Part shown: in pieces, positions 1 through 6,452 of the stretch | How the letters are laid out: every line of letters starts with the position of its first letter | Position numbering within the stretch: the first letter of the stretch is position 1 | Source of the DNA: Savagea sp. | GTDB taxonomy: Bacteria > Bacillota > Bacilli > Bacillales_A > Planococcaceae | Assembly (NCBI GenBank): GCA_030152265.1 | Contig: JASLHQ010000105.1 | Span: forward strand, 1-10,240 | Direction of reading: 5' to 3' | DNA: 10,240 bases | Position numbers and translations under genes: made by a program | Notes under the pieces: generated by a model | What the model was told of the DNA's origin: nothing | The model's database searches: none | What the model saw: the letters and a program-made list of their open reading frames with translations, nothing else

Positions 1-83
1 CTCATCGCATAATCTAAAAATGAAGTCCTCATTTTCTTACTAATGTTAATTCTTTTTACACCACGGTTTGGCGTGTCAGCCAT
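1..83 (-). CDS. gyrA: DNA gyrase subunit A, N-terminal fragment (cut by window edge)
   Basis: The reverse strand from 83 encodes MADTPNRGVKRINISKKMRT, followed by SFLDYAMS. This is the typical extreme N-terminus of bacterial GyrA, just ahead of the breakage-reunion domain. Only 27 complete codons are present and the rest lies beyond the left edge. GyrA carries the catalytic tyrosine and, with GyrB, introduces negative supercoils using ATP. The ATG is preceded by an AAAGGAG ribosome site (93-99 on the plus strand) with a 9-nt spacer. It starts 29 nt after the gyrB stop on the same strand, with no terminator between, so gyrB and gyrA are almost surely co-transcribed. Identification rests on the short conserved N-terminus plus position. 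Confidence 0.93.
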   Translation of the reverse strand, partial: MADTPNRGVKRINISKKMRTSFLDYAM

Positions 84-112
84 ATACGTATACTCCTTTC
101 GAAATCTTCACT

Positions 113-2050
113 TTATGCATCTAAGTTCATAACTTGTGAAGCATTCTCTTCAATGAATCGTCTGCGCGGTTCTACTTCATCACCCATCAATTGTTCAAAT
201 ACTTCATTCGCTTCGACAACGTCATCGAGTTGAACTTGTAATAACACGCGATGTTCTGGATTCATCGTCGTATCCCAAAGTGTGTCAGCATTCATCTCAC
301 CGAGACCTTTGAAGCGTGATACTTCTGGTTTTGGCGTTGCAGAGAGTGACGCTAACGTTTCCTCTAACTCTTCTTCGTCTAAACAATAATATTCTTTACG
401 CCCTTGTTTTACGCCGTATAAAGGTGGCTGAGCGACATACACATATCCCGCTTCGATTAAAGGACGCATGAAACGGAAGAAAAATGTTAACAAAAGCGTG
501 CTAATATGAGCACCGTCGACATCCGCATCCGTCATAATGATAATTTTATGATATCGAGCTTTCGACAAATCGAAATCTTCACCGATTCCTGTGCCGAGTG
601 CTGTGATCATTGCGCGAATTTCTAAGTTACCTAAAATACGATCAATTCGCGCTTTCTCCACGTTTAAAATTTTACCGCGCAAAGGCAAAATTGCTTGGAA
701 GTGACGATCTCGTCCACTTTTCGCTGAACCTCCTGCCGAGTCACCCTCAACGATATACAATTCACTAATTGCTGGGTCTCGGGAAGAACAGTCTGCTAAT
801 TTACCTGGTAAGCTCGAAACGTCCAATGGAGACTTACGACGCGTCATTTCACGAGCATTTTTAGCAGCGATTCGTGCACGTGCTGCCATTAAACTTTTAT
901 CAATGACTGTACGAGCGACCGTTGGATTTTCTAATAAGAAACGTTGAAATCCTTCTGAAAACAATTGATTCGTAATTGTACTCACTTCTGAGTTTCCTAA
1001 TTTCGTTTTCGTCTGTCCTTCGAATTGTGGATCAGGATGTTTCACTGAAATAATCGCCGTTAATCCTTCACGAACGTCATCCCCTGTTAAGTTAGCATCC
1101 GCTTCTTTTAATAAATTATTTTTTCTTGCATAGTCGTTAATGACACGTGTCAATGCTGTTTTGTATCCTGACTCATGTGTTCCGCCTTCATACGTATTAA
1201 TATTGTTAGCGAAAGAGTATAAGTTTTCAGCAAATCCACTGTTGTATTGCATCGCAATTTCTAACGTAATGCCATCTTTTTCGCCTTCTACATAGATAGG
1301 TTCTTCATGTAACGGTTCTTTATTTTTATTTAAATGTTCAACGTATGAGCGAATTCCACCTTCGTAGTGGAATGTTTCGGTTTTTTCTTTGCCTTCACGT
1401 TCATCCGAAATCGTAATACGCAAACCGCGATTTAAATAAGCGAGCTCTTTTAAACGATGAGCTAACACATCATATTCATATTCTGTCGTCTCTTTAAAAA
1501 TTTCTGGATCTGCTTTAAAGCGAATCGACGTCCCTGTTTCTGTCGTTTCACCAACCACTTCTAGCTCTTTCGTGACGAGTCCACGTTCAAAACGAATTTC
1601 ATGAACTTGACCATCGCGTCGAACTGTCGCAATTGTTTCTTCCGACAAAGCGTTAACGACCGACGCACCGACTCCGTGTAAACCACCCGACACTTTATAA
1701 CCGCCACCGCCGAACTTACCTCCAGCATGTAATACAGTCATAATCACTTCGACTGCTGGACGGCCCGTCGACTCTTGAATTCCTACCGGGATTCCTCGAC
1801 CATTGTCATCAACACGAATCCAATTATCCTTTTCAATGAATACTTCGATATGATCACAATGTCCAGCTAGCGCTTCATCAATACTGTTGTCGACAATTTC
1901 CCATACGAGATGATGGAGTCCTCTCGAGCTCGTCGTTCCGATATACATTCCTGGACGTTTCCGTACAGCTTCTAATCCTTCGAGTACTTGGATTTGATTG
2001 GCATCATATGCTGTTTGTACACTTTTCTCTTCCATAGCCAACTCTTTCAC
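113..2050 (-). CDS. gyrB: DNA gyrase subunit B (ATPase subunit)
   Basis: This is the ATP-hydrolysing subunit of gyrase and pairs with GyrA encoded next to it. At 645 aa it is full length for the family. The GHKL ATPase fold comes first: EIVDNSIDEA with catalytic Glu51 and Asn55, DNGRGIP from Asp82, and the glycine-rich lid YKVSGGLHGVG at 118-128. A transducer domain follows to about residue 400. The TOPRIM domain has EGDSAGG from Glu435, PLRGK (456-460) and the metal-binding DADVDG (508-513). The C-terminal tail has KGLGEMNADTLWDTTM (581-596). The chosen GTG start at 2050 has a good AAGGA site about 7 nt upstream. An ATG at codon 6 (2035) is the alternative, but only a weak AGAG precedes it. 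The gene begins 10 nt after the recF stop, so it belongs to a yaaA-recF-gyrB-gyrA operon. No separate promoter is evident. Confidence 0.97.
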   Translation of the reverse strand: MKELAMEEKSVQTAYDANQIQVLEGLEAVRKRPGMYIGTTSSRGLHHLVWEIVDNSIDEALAGHCDHIEVFIEKDNWIRVDDNGRGIPVGIQESTGRPAVEVIMTVLHAGGKFGGGGYKVSGGLHGVGASVVNALSEETIATVRRDGQVHEIRFERGLVTKELEVVGETTETGTSIRFKADPEIFKETTEYEYDVLAHRLKELAYLNRGLRITISDEREGKEKTETFHYEGGIRSYVEHLNKNKEPLHEEPIYVEGEKDGITLEIAMQYNSGFAENLYSFANNINTYEGGTHESGYKTALTRVINDYARKNNLLKEADANLTGDDVREGLTAIISVKHPDPQFEGQTKTKLGNSEVSTITNQLFSEGFQRFLLENPTVARTVIDKSLMAARARIAAKNAREMTRRKSPLDVSSLPGKLADCSSRDPAISELYIVEGDSAGGSAKSGRDRHFQAILPLRGKILNVEKARIDRILGNLEIRAMITALGTGIGEDFDLSKARYHKIIIMTDADVDGAHISTLLLTFFFRFMRPLIEAGYVYVAQPPLYGVKQGRKEYYCLDEEELEETLASLSATPKPEVSRFKGLGEMNADTLWDTTMNPEHRVLLQVQLDDVVEANEVFEQLMGDEVEPRRRFIEENASQVMNLDA

Positions 2051-2060
2051 CAGTCCTTCC

Positions 2061-3179
2061 TTAGTCTTTCAATTGGGTGACAGTTCCTTCTTCGACTTCA
2101 AACATCGTCGCATTTTGAATCGTCTCGTGCGAGATTCCATCGACATTCGTCGTCGTCACGAATGTTTGAACTTGTCCTTGCATAATATTTAATAAATGGG
2201 TTTGACGATCATCATCTAATTCTGATAATACGTCATCTAATAATAAAATCGGTGGTTCTCCAACTTCTTGTTTTACTAATTCAATTTCAGCTAATTTCAA
2301 AGAGAGCGCCGTCGTTCTTTGCTGACCTTGAGAACCAAATGTTTGAACATCGTAGTCATTCACATAAAAACGCAAATCATCACGATGAGGACCGATCAAT
2401 GTTAAACCGCGTTCTAATTCTTTTTGTTTTAACTGTTCGATTTCATGTTGATAAATCTCGGCGATTTCGCCTTCTGACATCGTCCGTTCAAATTGCTTTA
2501 ACGTCTTATATTCAATCGTCAGCTGTTCCTTACCTTGTGAAATACCATCATGAATCGGCATCGCCCACTTTTGTAACAACTCCATAAAGTAAAAGCGACG
2601 GACGATAATTTTAGAAGCAGCTTGAATGAACTGCTCCGTATACACATTTAACATCACTTCATTTTCTGTCGTTAAATGTCTTTTTTTCAAAATGGCATTG
2701 CGCTGCTTTAATAACTTTTGATATACGACGAGGTCGTGTAAATACGTTGCGGAAATTTGTCCAATTTCCATATCTAAAAAACGTCGCCTCACTTGCGGAC
2801 TCCCTTTGACGATATTCAAATCTTCAGGTGCAAACATGACGACATTTAACTGTCCGATATAGGAACTTAACTTTCGTTGTTCCAAATGATTTGCTCGAGC
2901 TATTTTACCTTTTTTTGTAATTTCTAATTGTAAAGGAATAGCACCATACTTTTTAACAACTTCTCCCTTTATTTTACCATATTCTGAATTCCAACGAATT
3001 AAATCACGATCGTTCGATGTTCGATGAGATTTCGTCATAGCTAAGACGTAAATGGATTCCATTACATTCGTTTTACCTTGAGCATTTTCACCGATGAAAA
3101 CATTTACTTGAGGAGAAAATTGTAAATCCAATGCTTCGTAATTTCGATAGTTCTCAAGCTGCAAACGTTTCATATACAT
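2061..3179 (-). CDS. recF: DNA replication and repair protein RecF
   Basis: RecF is an SMC/ABC-type ATPase that helps load RecA at gapped DNA with RecO and RecR and supports restart of stalled forks. The 372-aa length is normal. Visible motifs are Walker A GENAQGKTN at 30-38 (Lys36), the family block FAPEDLNIVKGSPQVRRRFL at 116-135, the ABC signature SQGQQR at 283-288, and Walker B ILLLDDVLSELD at 311-322. The start MYMKRLQLENYRNY matches the usual RecF N-terminus, so the first ATG is preferred over the one two codons later. The Shine-Dalgarno is weak, an AGG inside the yaaA stop region, and the gap to the yaaA stop is only 6 nt, so translational coupling is likely. In B. subtilis a small gene (yaaB/remB) lies between recF and gyrB; here the 10-nt gap leaves no room for it. 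Confidence 0.97.
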   Translation of the reverse strand: MYMKRLQLENYRNYEALDLQFSPQVNVFIGENAQGKTNVMESIYVLAMTKSHRTSNDRDLIRWNSEYGKIKGEVVKKYGAIPLQLEITKKGKIARANHLEQRKLSSYIGQLNVVMFAPEDLNIVKGSPQVRRRFLDMEIGQISATYLHDLVVYQKLLKQRNAILKKRHLTTENEVMLNVYTEQFIQAASKIIVRRFYFMELLQKWAMPIHDGISQGKEQLTIEYKTLKQFERTMSEGEIAEIYQHEIEQLKQKELERGLTLIGPHRDDLRFYVNDYDVQTFGSQGQQRTTALSLKLAEIELVKQEVGEPPILLLDDVLSELDDDRQTHLLNIMQGQVQTFVTTTNVDGISHETIQNATMFEVEEGTVTQLKD

Positions 3180-3185
3180 CGACGC

Positions 3186-3407
3186 TTAACCTAGCTTTCG
3201 ACTAATTTGAAATTTACCTTCATTTGGAACGAGGACAATGTCTTGATCGTACAGCTTTTTTCCGCGTCGCTGTTCTTCTTCACCATTTACATAGATGACA
3301 TATTCTGACAAATACCATTTTGCCATTCCACCTGAACTAATCACATTGATCATTTTTAAAAATTGACCTAATGTTACATATTCCGTATTAATCTCTACTA
3401 TTTCCAT
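3186..3407 (-). CDS. yaaA: S4-domain RNA-binding protein YaaA (RlbA-like)
   Basis: This is a small single S4-domain protein of the YaaA family, conserved between dnaN and recF in Bacillales. The S4 fold is seen in VTLGQFLKMINVISSGGMAK, then YVNGEEEQRRGKKLYDQD, an RNA-binding surface like that of RluB/RluD-type and ribosomal S4 proteins. The family is thought to act on ribosomal RNA or ribosome assembly, but its exact role is not established and nothing here adds to it. The frame is open to a TTG at 3416 (76 aa). I prefer the ATG at 3405-3407 (73 aa) because the TTG has no space for a ribosome site, while a weak TAGAG lies about 9 nt before the ATG and the resulting MEIVEINTEYVTLGQFL aligns best with known YaaA N-termini. 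It opens the recF-gyrB-gyrA operon. Confidence 0.88.
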   Translation of the reverse strand: MEIVEINTEYVTLGQFLKMINVISSGGMAKWYLSEYVIYVNGEEEQRRGKKLYDQDIVLVPNEGKFQISRKLG

Positions 3408-3445
3408 CACATTCAACTCTATTCTTGTTTGTTTATCATTTTACT

Positions 3446-3474
3446 ATTTTACCGAATGAATTGCATGCAGTAAA
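3446..3474 (-). promoter_or_regulatory. Candidate proximal yaaA operon promoter
   Basis: On the minus strand a TTTACT box (3474-3469) is separated by exactly 17 nt from TAAAAT (3451-3446). Each differs from the sigma-A consensus by one or two bases. Transcription would start near 3439, about 30 nt before the preferred yaaA ATG. It is a plausible but modest match and competes with a distal candidate at 3514-3543. Confidence 0.35.
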
Positions 3475-3513
3475 ACAGTTGTTCGTATTTTTATGATTTA
3501 GTACATCTTATTA

Positions 3514-3543
3514 ATTATACCCTTTTTTATTCCACACTCGCAA
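3514..3543 (-). promoter_or_regulatory. Candidate distal yaaA operon promoter
   Basis: A perfect TATAAT on the minus strand (3519-3514) has TTGCGA (3543-3538) 18 nt upstream, a 4 of 6 match to the -35 consensus. A start near 3507 would give a leader of about 100 nt before yaaA. It lies just downstream of the 3565-3613 hairpin, so transcripts from here would escape any termination at that hairpin. Confidence 0.45.
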
Positions 3544-3564
3544 AGTTTACCTTTTATAAGTAAG

Positions 3565-3613
3565 AAAAGAAGCCGACGAAATTTTTCTTGTTAAAATTTC
3601 GAAAGCTTCTTTT
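3565..3613 (-). terminator. Two-tier hairpin, possible terminator or attenuator
   Basis: Two stacked stems are visible. AAAAGAAGC (3565-3573) pairs with GCTTCTTTT (3605-3613). After a 3-by-3 internal loop, CGAAATTTT (3577-3585) pairs with AAAATTTCG (3593-3601) around a 7-nt loop. Read on the minus strand, the outer arm runs into a pyrimidine-rich tail (CTTCTTTTCTTAC), an imperfect U-tract. The symmetry means it could act in either direction. It lies upstream of yaaA and well past the dnaN terminator, so it is not needed to end dnaN. Confidence 0.5.
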
Positions 3614-3656
3614 CAATCCTTAAACATTTCCTCGCTTGTCGTCGCAACGTCTTTTC

Positions 3657-3665
3657 ATTATACCA
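3657..3665 (-). promoter_or_regulatory. Extended -10 promoter-like element
   Basis: The minus strand reads TGGTATAAT, a perfect TATAAT (3662-3657) with the TGn extension that lets sigma-A promoters work without a good -35 box. No convincing -35 is seen 17 nt upstream. A start near 3650 would give a transcript of about 90 nt ending at the 3565-3613 hairpin, or a leader of about 240 nt for yaaA if that hairpin is read through. Confidence 0.4.
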
Positions 3666-3706
3666 TGAAATCATATTTTTCGCTTTTGAACTTCACTTGT
3701 ACATAT

Positions 3707-3749
3707 AAAAAAGTGTTGCCATTCGTGAATGAAATGACAACACTTTTTT
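3707..3749 (-). terminator. Intrinsic terminator after dnaN
   Basis: A 17-bp stem (3707-3723 with 3733-3749, one T-G wobble) closes a 9-nt loop and has GTGTTG/CAACAC at its core. On the minus strand it ends in a T-run (CACTTTTTTATAT), 9 nt after the dnaN stop. The A-run on the other arm makes it potentially bidirectional. It closes the dnaA-dnaN transcription unit. Confidence 0.88.
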
Positions 3750-3757
3750 AATTTAAA

Positions 3758-4891
3758 TTAGTAAGTACGTACAGGGAGAATTAATTGTAACACCGCTTCG
3801 CTATCGACTGCTTTTAAAATGAACGGGCGCATAACACCAGTGAAATGAATGACAATTTCTTCACTTTCAATTGCTCGAAGCGCATCCATCATATATTTGG
3901 CGCTGAATGATATTTGAAGTGCCTCACCTTCGATAGACGTTGCAGCTACGATTTCTTCTACTTTTCCTACTTCAGGTGAGTTTGATGTTAATTCAACTGT
4001 CGATTGATCTGTCGTTACGAGTCGAACGATGTTGTTGCGCTCATCTCTTGCTAATAAACTCGCACGATCGATCGCTTGTAAAAATTCTTTGCTCTTTAAA
4101 ACGATTGATGTTTGATATTCTGTCGGAATGAGTCGAGTCGTGTCAGGATATGTTCCTTCCAACAAGCGTGAGTAAAATAAAATGCGTTCTGTTTTAAACA
4201 ATACTTGTTGTTCTGTGAACAAAATATCTACAGATTCTTCTTTATCAATAATTTTATTGAGCTCTTGCAAACTTTTACCTGGGATTACTGCTTGAAATTC
4301 TCCTTCAGGTAAATCTTCTAATTGCGTAATGCGACGAGCGAGCCGATGACTATCTGTCGCAATACAATAGAGTGCGCCTTCTTTTTTAATCCAATTAACA
4401 CCTGTCAATACTGGACGCGTTTCTTGTGTAGAGACAGCGAATCCTGTTTCACGAATAATCGATTTAAGTAGAGGAGTTGCTATTGTAAATTGAATATCGT
4501 TTTCCATGTTTGGCAAAATTGGATACTCATCCGCATTTGAACCGATTAGTTTAAATTCAGATTGGCCTGATCGAATAACAACATCTTGTCCATTCGTCAC
4601 TTCAAATAACACGGTATTTGTCGGCAGCTTTCGTACGATGTCACTGAAATAACGAGCTTGTACAACAATGGAACCTTGTTCGAAAGTTTCAACAATCAAT
4701 TCTCCATCTTCTTCTAAAGGTATGAATGAACAAATTGTAATATCAGAGTCGCTACCTGTCATCGTTACACCTTGATCATTTAATTCAATTTTTATTCCTG
4801 TCAAAATAGGTAATGTCACTTTATGACTAACAGCTTTCATTACATCATTTAAACCGTTTAATAAATGAGTTCGATTAATTTCAAATTTCAT
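3758..4891 (-). CDS. dnaN: DNA polymerase III subunit beta (sliding clamp)
   Basis: The beta clamp is a ring-shaped homodimer that tethers DNA polymerase III to DNA and serves as a docking platform for ligase, MutS and other clamp-binding proteins. At 377 aa it matches the family length. The three repeated clamp domains fall at about 1-125, 128-250 and 255-377. Typical family blocks are HKVTLPILTGI (23-33), ATDSHRLARR (178-187), SRLLEGTYPD (241-250), FSAKYMMDAL (329-338) and the C-terminus LILPVRTY. The ATG at 4891 has a strong CTGGAGG site (4897-4903 on the plus strand) with a 5-nt spacer. It lies 164 nt after dnaA on the same strand. The gap holds the likely origin-unwinding element, and a dnaA-dnaN operon is inferred because no terminator intervenes. 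Confidence 0.97.
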   Translation of the reverse strand: MKFEINRTHLLNGLNDVMKAVSHKVTLPILTGIKIELNDQGVTMTGSDSDITICSFIPLEEDGELIVETFEQGSIVVQARYFSDIVRKLPTNTVLFEVTNGQDVVIRSGQSEFKLIGSNADEYPILPNMENDIQFTIATPLLKSIIRETGFAVSTQETRPVLTGVNWIKKEGALYCIATDSHRLARRITQLEDLPEGEFQAVIPGKSLQELNKIIDKEESVDILFTEQQVLFKTERILFYSRLLEGTYPDTTRLIPTEYQTSIVLKSKEFLQAIDRASLLARDERNNIVRLVTTDQSTVELTSNSPEVGKVEEIVAATSIEGEALQISFSAKYMMDALRAIESEEIVIHFTGVMRPFILKAVDSEAVLQLILPVRTY

Positions 4892-4903
4892 AATGTCCTC
4901 CAG

Positions 4904-4931
4904 TATTTATATATTATTTTATTTAAAAGAT
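4904..4931. other. AT-rich DNA-unwinding element
   Basis: Of 28 bases only one (G at 4929) is not A or T. The stretch lies between the dnaN ribosome site and the DnaA-trio-like triplets, the place where the B. subtilis unwinding element lies relative to dnaA and dnaN. The role is inferred from composition and position. Confidence 0.65.
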
Positions 4932-4949
4932 AAGTAATAATAGTAATAG
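4932..4949 (-). other. DnaA-trio array (origin unwinding signal)
   Basis: On the minus strand, reading away from the DnaA boxes, six triplets follow in phase: CTA TTA CTA TTA TTA CTT. The complementary strand therefore carries 3'-[G/A]A[T/A]-5' units, the DnaA-trio motif described for the B. subtilis basal unwinding system, where DnaA filaments engage single-stranded DNA. A 4-bp G/C spacer (4950-4953) separates them from the first box at 4954, and A/T-rich DNA follows on the far side. Spacing, polarity and number fit the known pattern. Confidence 0.72.
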
Positions 4950-4953
4950 GGGC

Positions 4954-5054
4954 TGTGGATAAGTGGATAAGTGACTATAAGTCAATATTATCAACGTGTT
5001 AGCCGTGTGGATAAAGTGTTGATAATTTGTTTCGAATATCCACACTTATCAACA
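4954..5054. other. oriC part 2: DnaA-box cluster between dnaA and dnaN
   Basis: Measured against TTATCCACA, perfect boxes lie at 4954-4962 (minus) and 5006-5014 (minus). One-mismatch boxes lie at 4962-4970 (minus, TTATCCACT), 5017-5025 (minus, TTATCAACA), 5036-5044 (plus, ATATCCACA) and 5046-5054 (plus, TTATCAACA). A two-mismatch site is at 4988-4996 (plus). The boxes at 4954 and 4962 share one base and sit in tandem against the trio array. The cluster ends one base before the dnaA stop codon. It corresponds to the dnaA-dnaN half of bipartite Bacillus origins. Confidence 0.88.
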
Positions 5055-5055
5055 G

Positions 5056-6402
5056 TTAAACTCCGAGCAAAGAACGGATTTGTTGGATATCTCTTTGTAA
5101 ATTTTGATCCTTTTCAAGCATCGTTGAGATTTTTTCATGAGCATGAATCACTGTTGAGTGATCTCGTCCTCCAAATTCTGTTCCGATTTTTGGCAAAGAA
5201 GAGTCGGTAAGCTCTCGTGATAAAAACATCGCAATTTGTCTCGGAAAAGCGATTGAACGTGTTCTTTTTTTAGAAGAAAAGTCTTCAAGTCGCATGTTGA
5301 AATGTTCTCCGACAATTTTTTTAATCTCCAAAATGGTAATGACACGTGGTGTTGCGTCTGGAATAATATCTTTCAATGCTTCCTGCGCTACCTCAGGCGT
5401 AATTGGTTTATCCACTAGAGAAGCATAAGCGACGACACGTGTTAAAGCCCCTTCTAATTCGCGAATATTCGAATCGATTTGATTCGCAATGTAAAGCATC
5501 ACATCATCTGAAACGTTCGTCAAATTATCCGCATTTGCCTTCTTTTTTAAAATCGCGATGCGTGTTTCCAGATCGGGTGGTGCAATGTCTGTTATAAGTC
5601 CCCATTCGAAACGAGAGCGTAAACGGTCTTCTAATGTAGAGATTTCTTTAGGAGGACGATCGCTTGAGATGATGATTTGTTTCGCTTCTTCATGCAGCGC
5701 ATTAAATGTATGGAAAAACTCTTCCTGCGTTTGTTCCTTCCCCTCTAAAAACTGAATATCATCAATAAGCAGTACGTCTACATTGCGATATTGATTGCGA
5801 AAATCATCCGCTCGATTGTCACGAATCGAATTGATAAATTCATTCGTAAACTTTTCGGAAGAAACATAAGCGACTTTTAGTTCTGGATTTTGTTCGATGA
5901 CATAATGACCAATCGCGTGCATTAAATGTGTTTTGCCTAAGCCAACCCCACCATAAATGAATAGAGGATTGTACGCCTTCGCCGGAGCTTCTGCGACAGC
6001 TAAGGAAGCTGCGTGAGCGAAGCGGTTGCCTGAACCGATGACGAAAGTGTCAAATGTATATTTCGGATTGAGCATTTGAGCGTAGTTTGGATTTACATCT
6101 GCTACATCTTGTTGAGATCGAGAATTAGACCGTTTTAAATCTTCAGTAGGTAAAGAATCTGGAACGACGAAGTGTACGATTCGGTCTGCTCCTGTTTTGC
6201 TCGCTAATATTCCTGATATGAGATGGATATAATTCTTTTCTAGCCATTCTTGAGCGAATGTGCTCGGTACTTCTATAACAGCTGTTTCCTCATCGAAAAC
6301 AATTAACTCTGTTTGTTTTAGCCAAGTTTCAAAACTCGGTTTAGCGATGCGTGATTTAATTTCTTCAAGTACATCGTTCCATAGTGAATCTAAATTATTC
6401 AT
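5056..6402 (-). CDS. dnaA: Chromosomal replication initiator DnaA
   Basis: DnaA is an AAA+ ATPase that binds 9-bp boxes at oriC, opens the DNA and recruits the helicase; it also acts as a transcription factor. The 448-aa length is normal for Bacillales. Domain I covers about 1-85 and a short linker runs to about 110. The AAA+ domain has Walker A GGVGLGKTHL at 151-160, Walker B LLIDDIQFL at 211-219, SSDRPPKE at 246-253, the LEDRLRSRFEWGL block at 257-269 holding the arginine finger, and sensor 2 NIRELEGAL at 312-320. The box-binding domain IV carries the signature GGRDHSTVIHAHEKI at 411-425. The ATG has an AGGAGG site (6415-6420 on the plus strand) 12 nt upstream, a slightly long spacing. DnaA-box clusters flank the gene on both sides, one holding its likely promoter, so autoregulation is expected. 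Confidence 0.98.
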   Translation of the reverse strand: MNNLDSLWNDVLEEIKSRIAKPSFETWLKQTELIVFDEETAVIEVPSTFAQEWLEKNYIHLISGILASKTGADRIVHFVVPDSLPTEDLKRSNSRSQQDVADVNPNYAQMLNPKYTFDTFVIGSGNRFAHAASLAVAEAPAKAYNPLFIYGGVGLGKTHLMHAIGHYVIEQNPELKVAYVSSEKFTNEFINSIRDNRADDFRNQYRNVDVLLIDDIQFLEGKEQTQEEFFHTFNALHEEAKQIIISSDRPPKEISTLEDRLRSRFEWGLITDIAPPDLETRIAILKKKANADNLTNVSDDVMLYIANQIDSNIRELEGALTRVVAYASLVDKPITPEVAQEALKDIIPDATPRVITILEIKKIVGEHFNMRLEDFSSKKRTRSIAFPRQIAMFLSRELTDSSLPKIGTEFGGRDHSTVIHAHEKISTMLEKDQNLQRDIQQIRSLLGV

Positions 6403-6452
6403 AAGAGTGACATTCCTCCTTTTTAATCATTTCAAAACAACATATAAACTAG

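Larger units (their letters stand above)
3408..3757. other. dnaN-yaaA intergenic region (350 bp)
   Basis: No credible coding frame is present on either strand; the longest start-to-stop runs are a few codons to about 20 codons without usable ribosome sites. From the dnaN side it holds the dnaN terminator (3707-3749), an extended -10 promoter-like element on the minus strand (3657-3665), a two-tier hairpin (3565-3613), and one or two minus-strand promoter candidates for yaaA. This is long for a gap that is usually short in Bacillus, and it separates the dnaA-dnaN unit from the yaaA-recF-gyrBA unit. Confidence 0.7.

Noticed and set aside
3614..3656. A tiny frame starting ATG on the minus strand between the promoter-like site and the hairpin.
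   Set aside because: It runs only four codons (MFKD) before a stop, with a GAGG too close to the ATG; not a credible peptide gene, although a leader peptide cannot be fully excluded.
5408..5416. DnaA-box-like TTATCCACT inside dnaA, and TGTGGATAT at 8885-8893 inside jag.
   Set aside because: Single one-mismatch sites within conserved coding sequence, not clustered; expected by chance over 10 kb of A/T-rich DNA.
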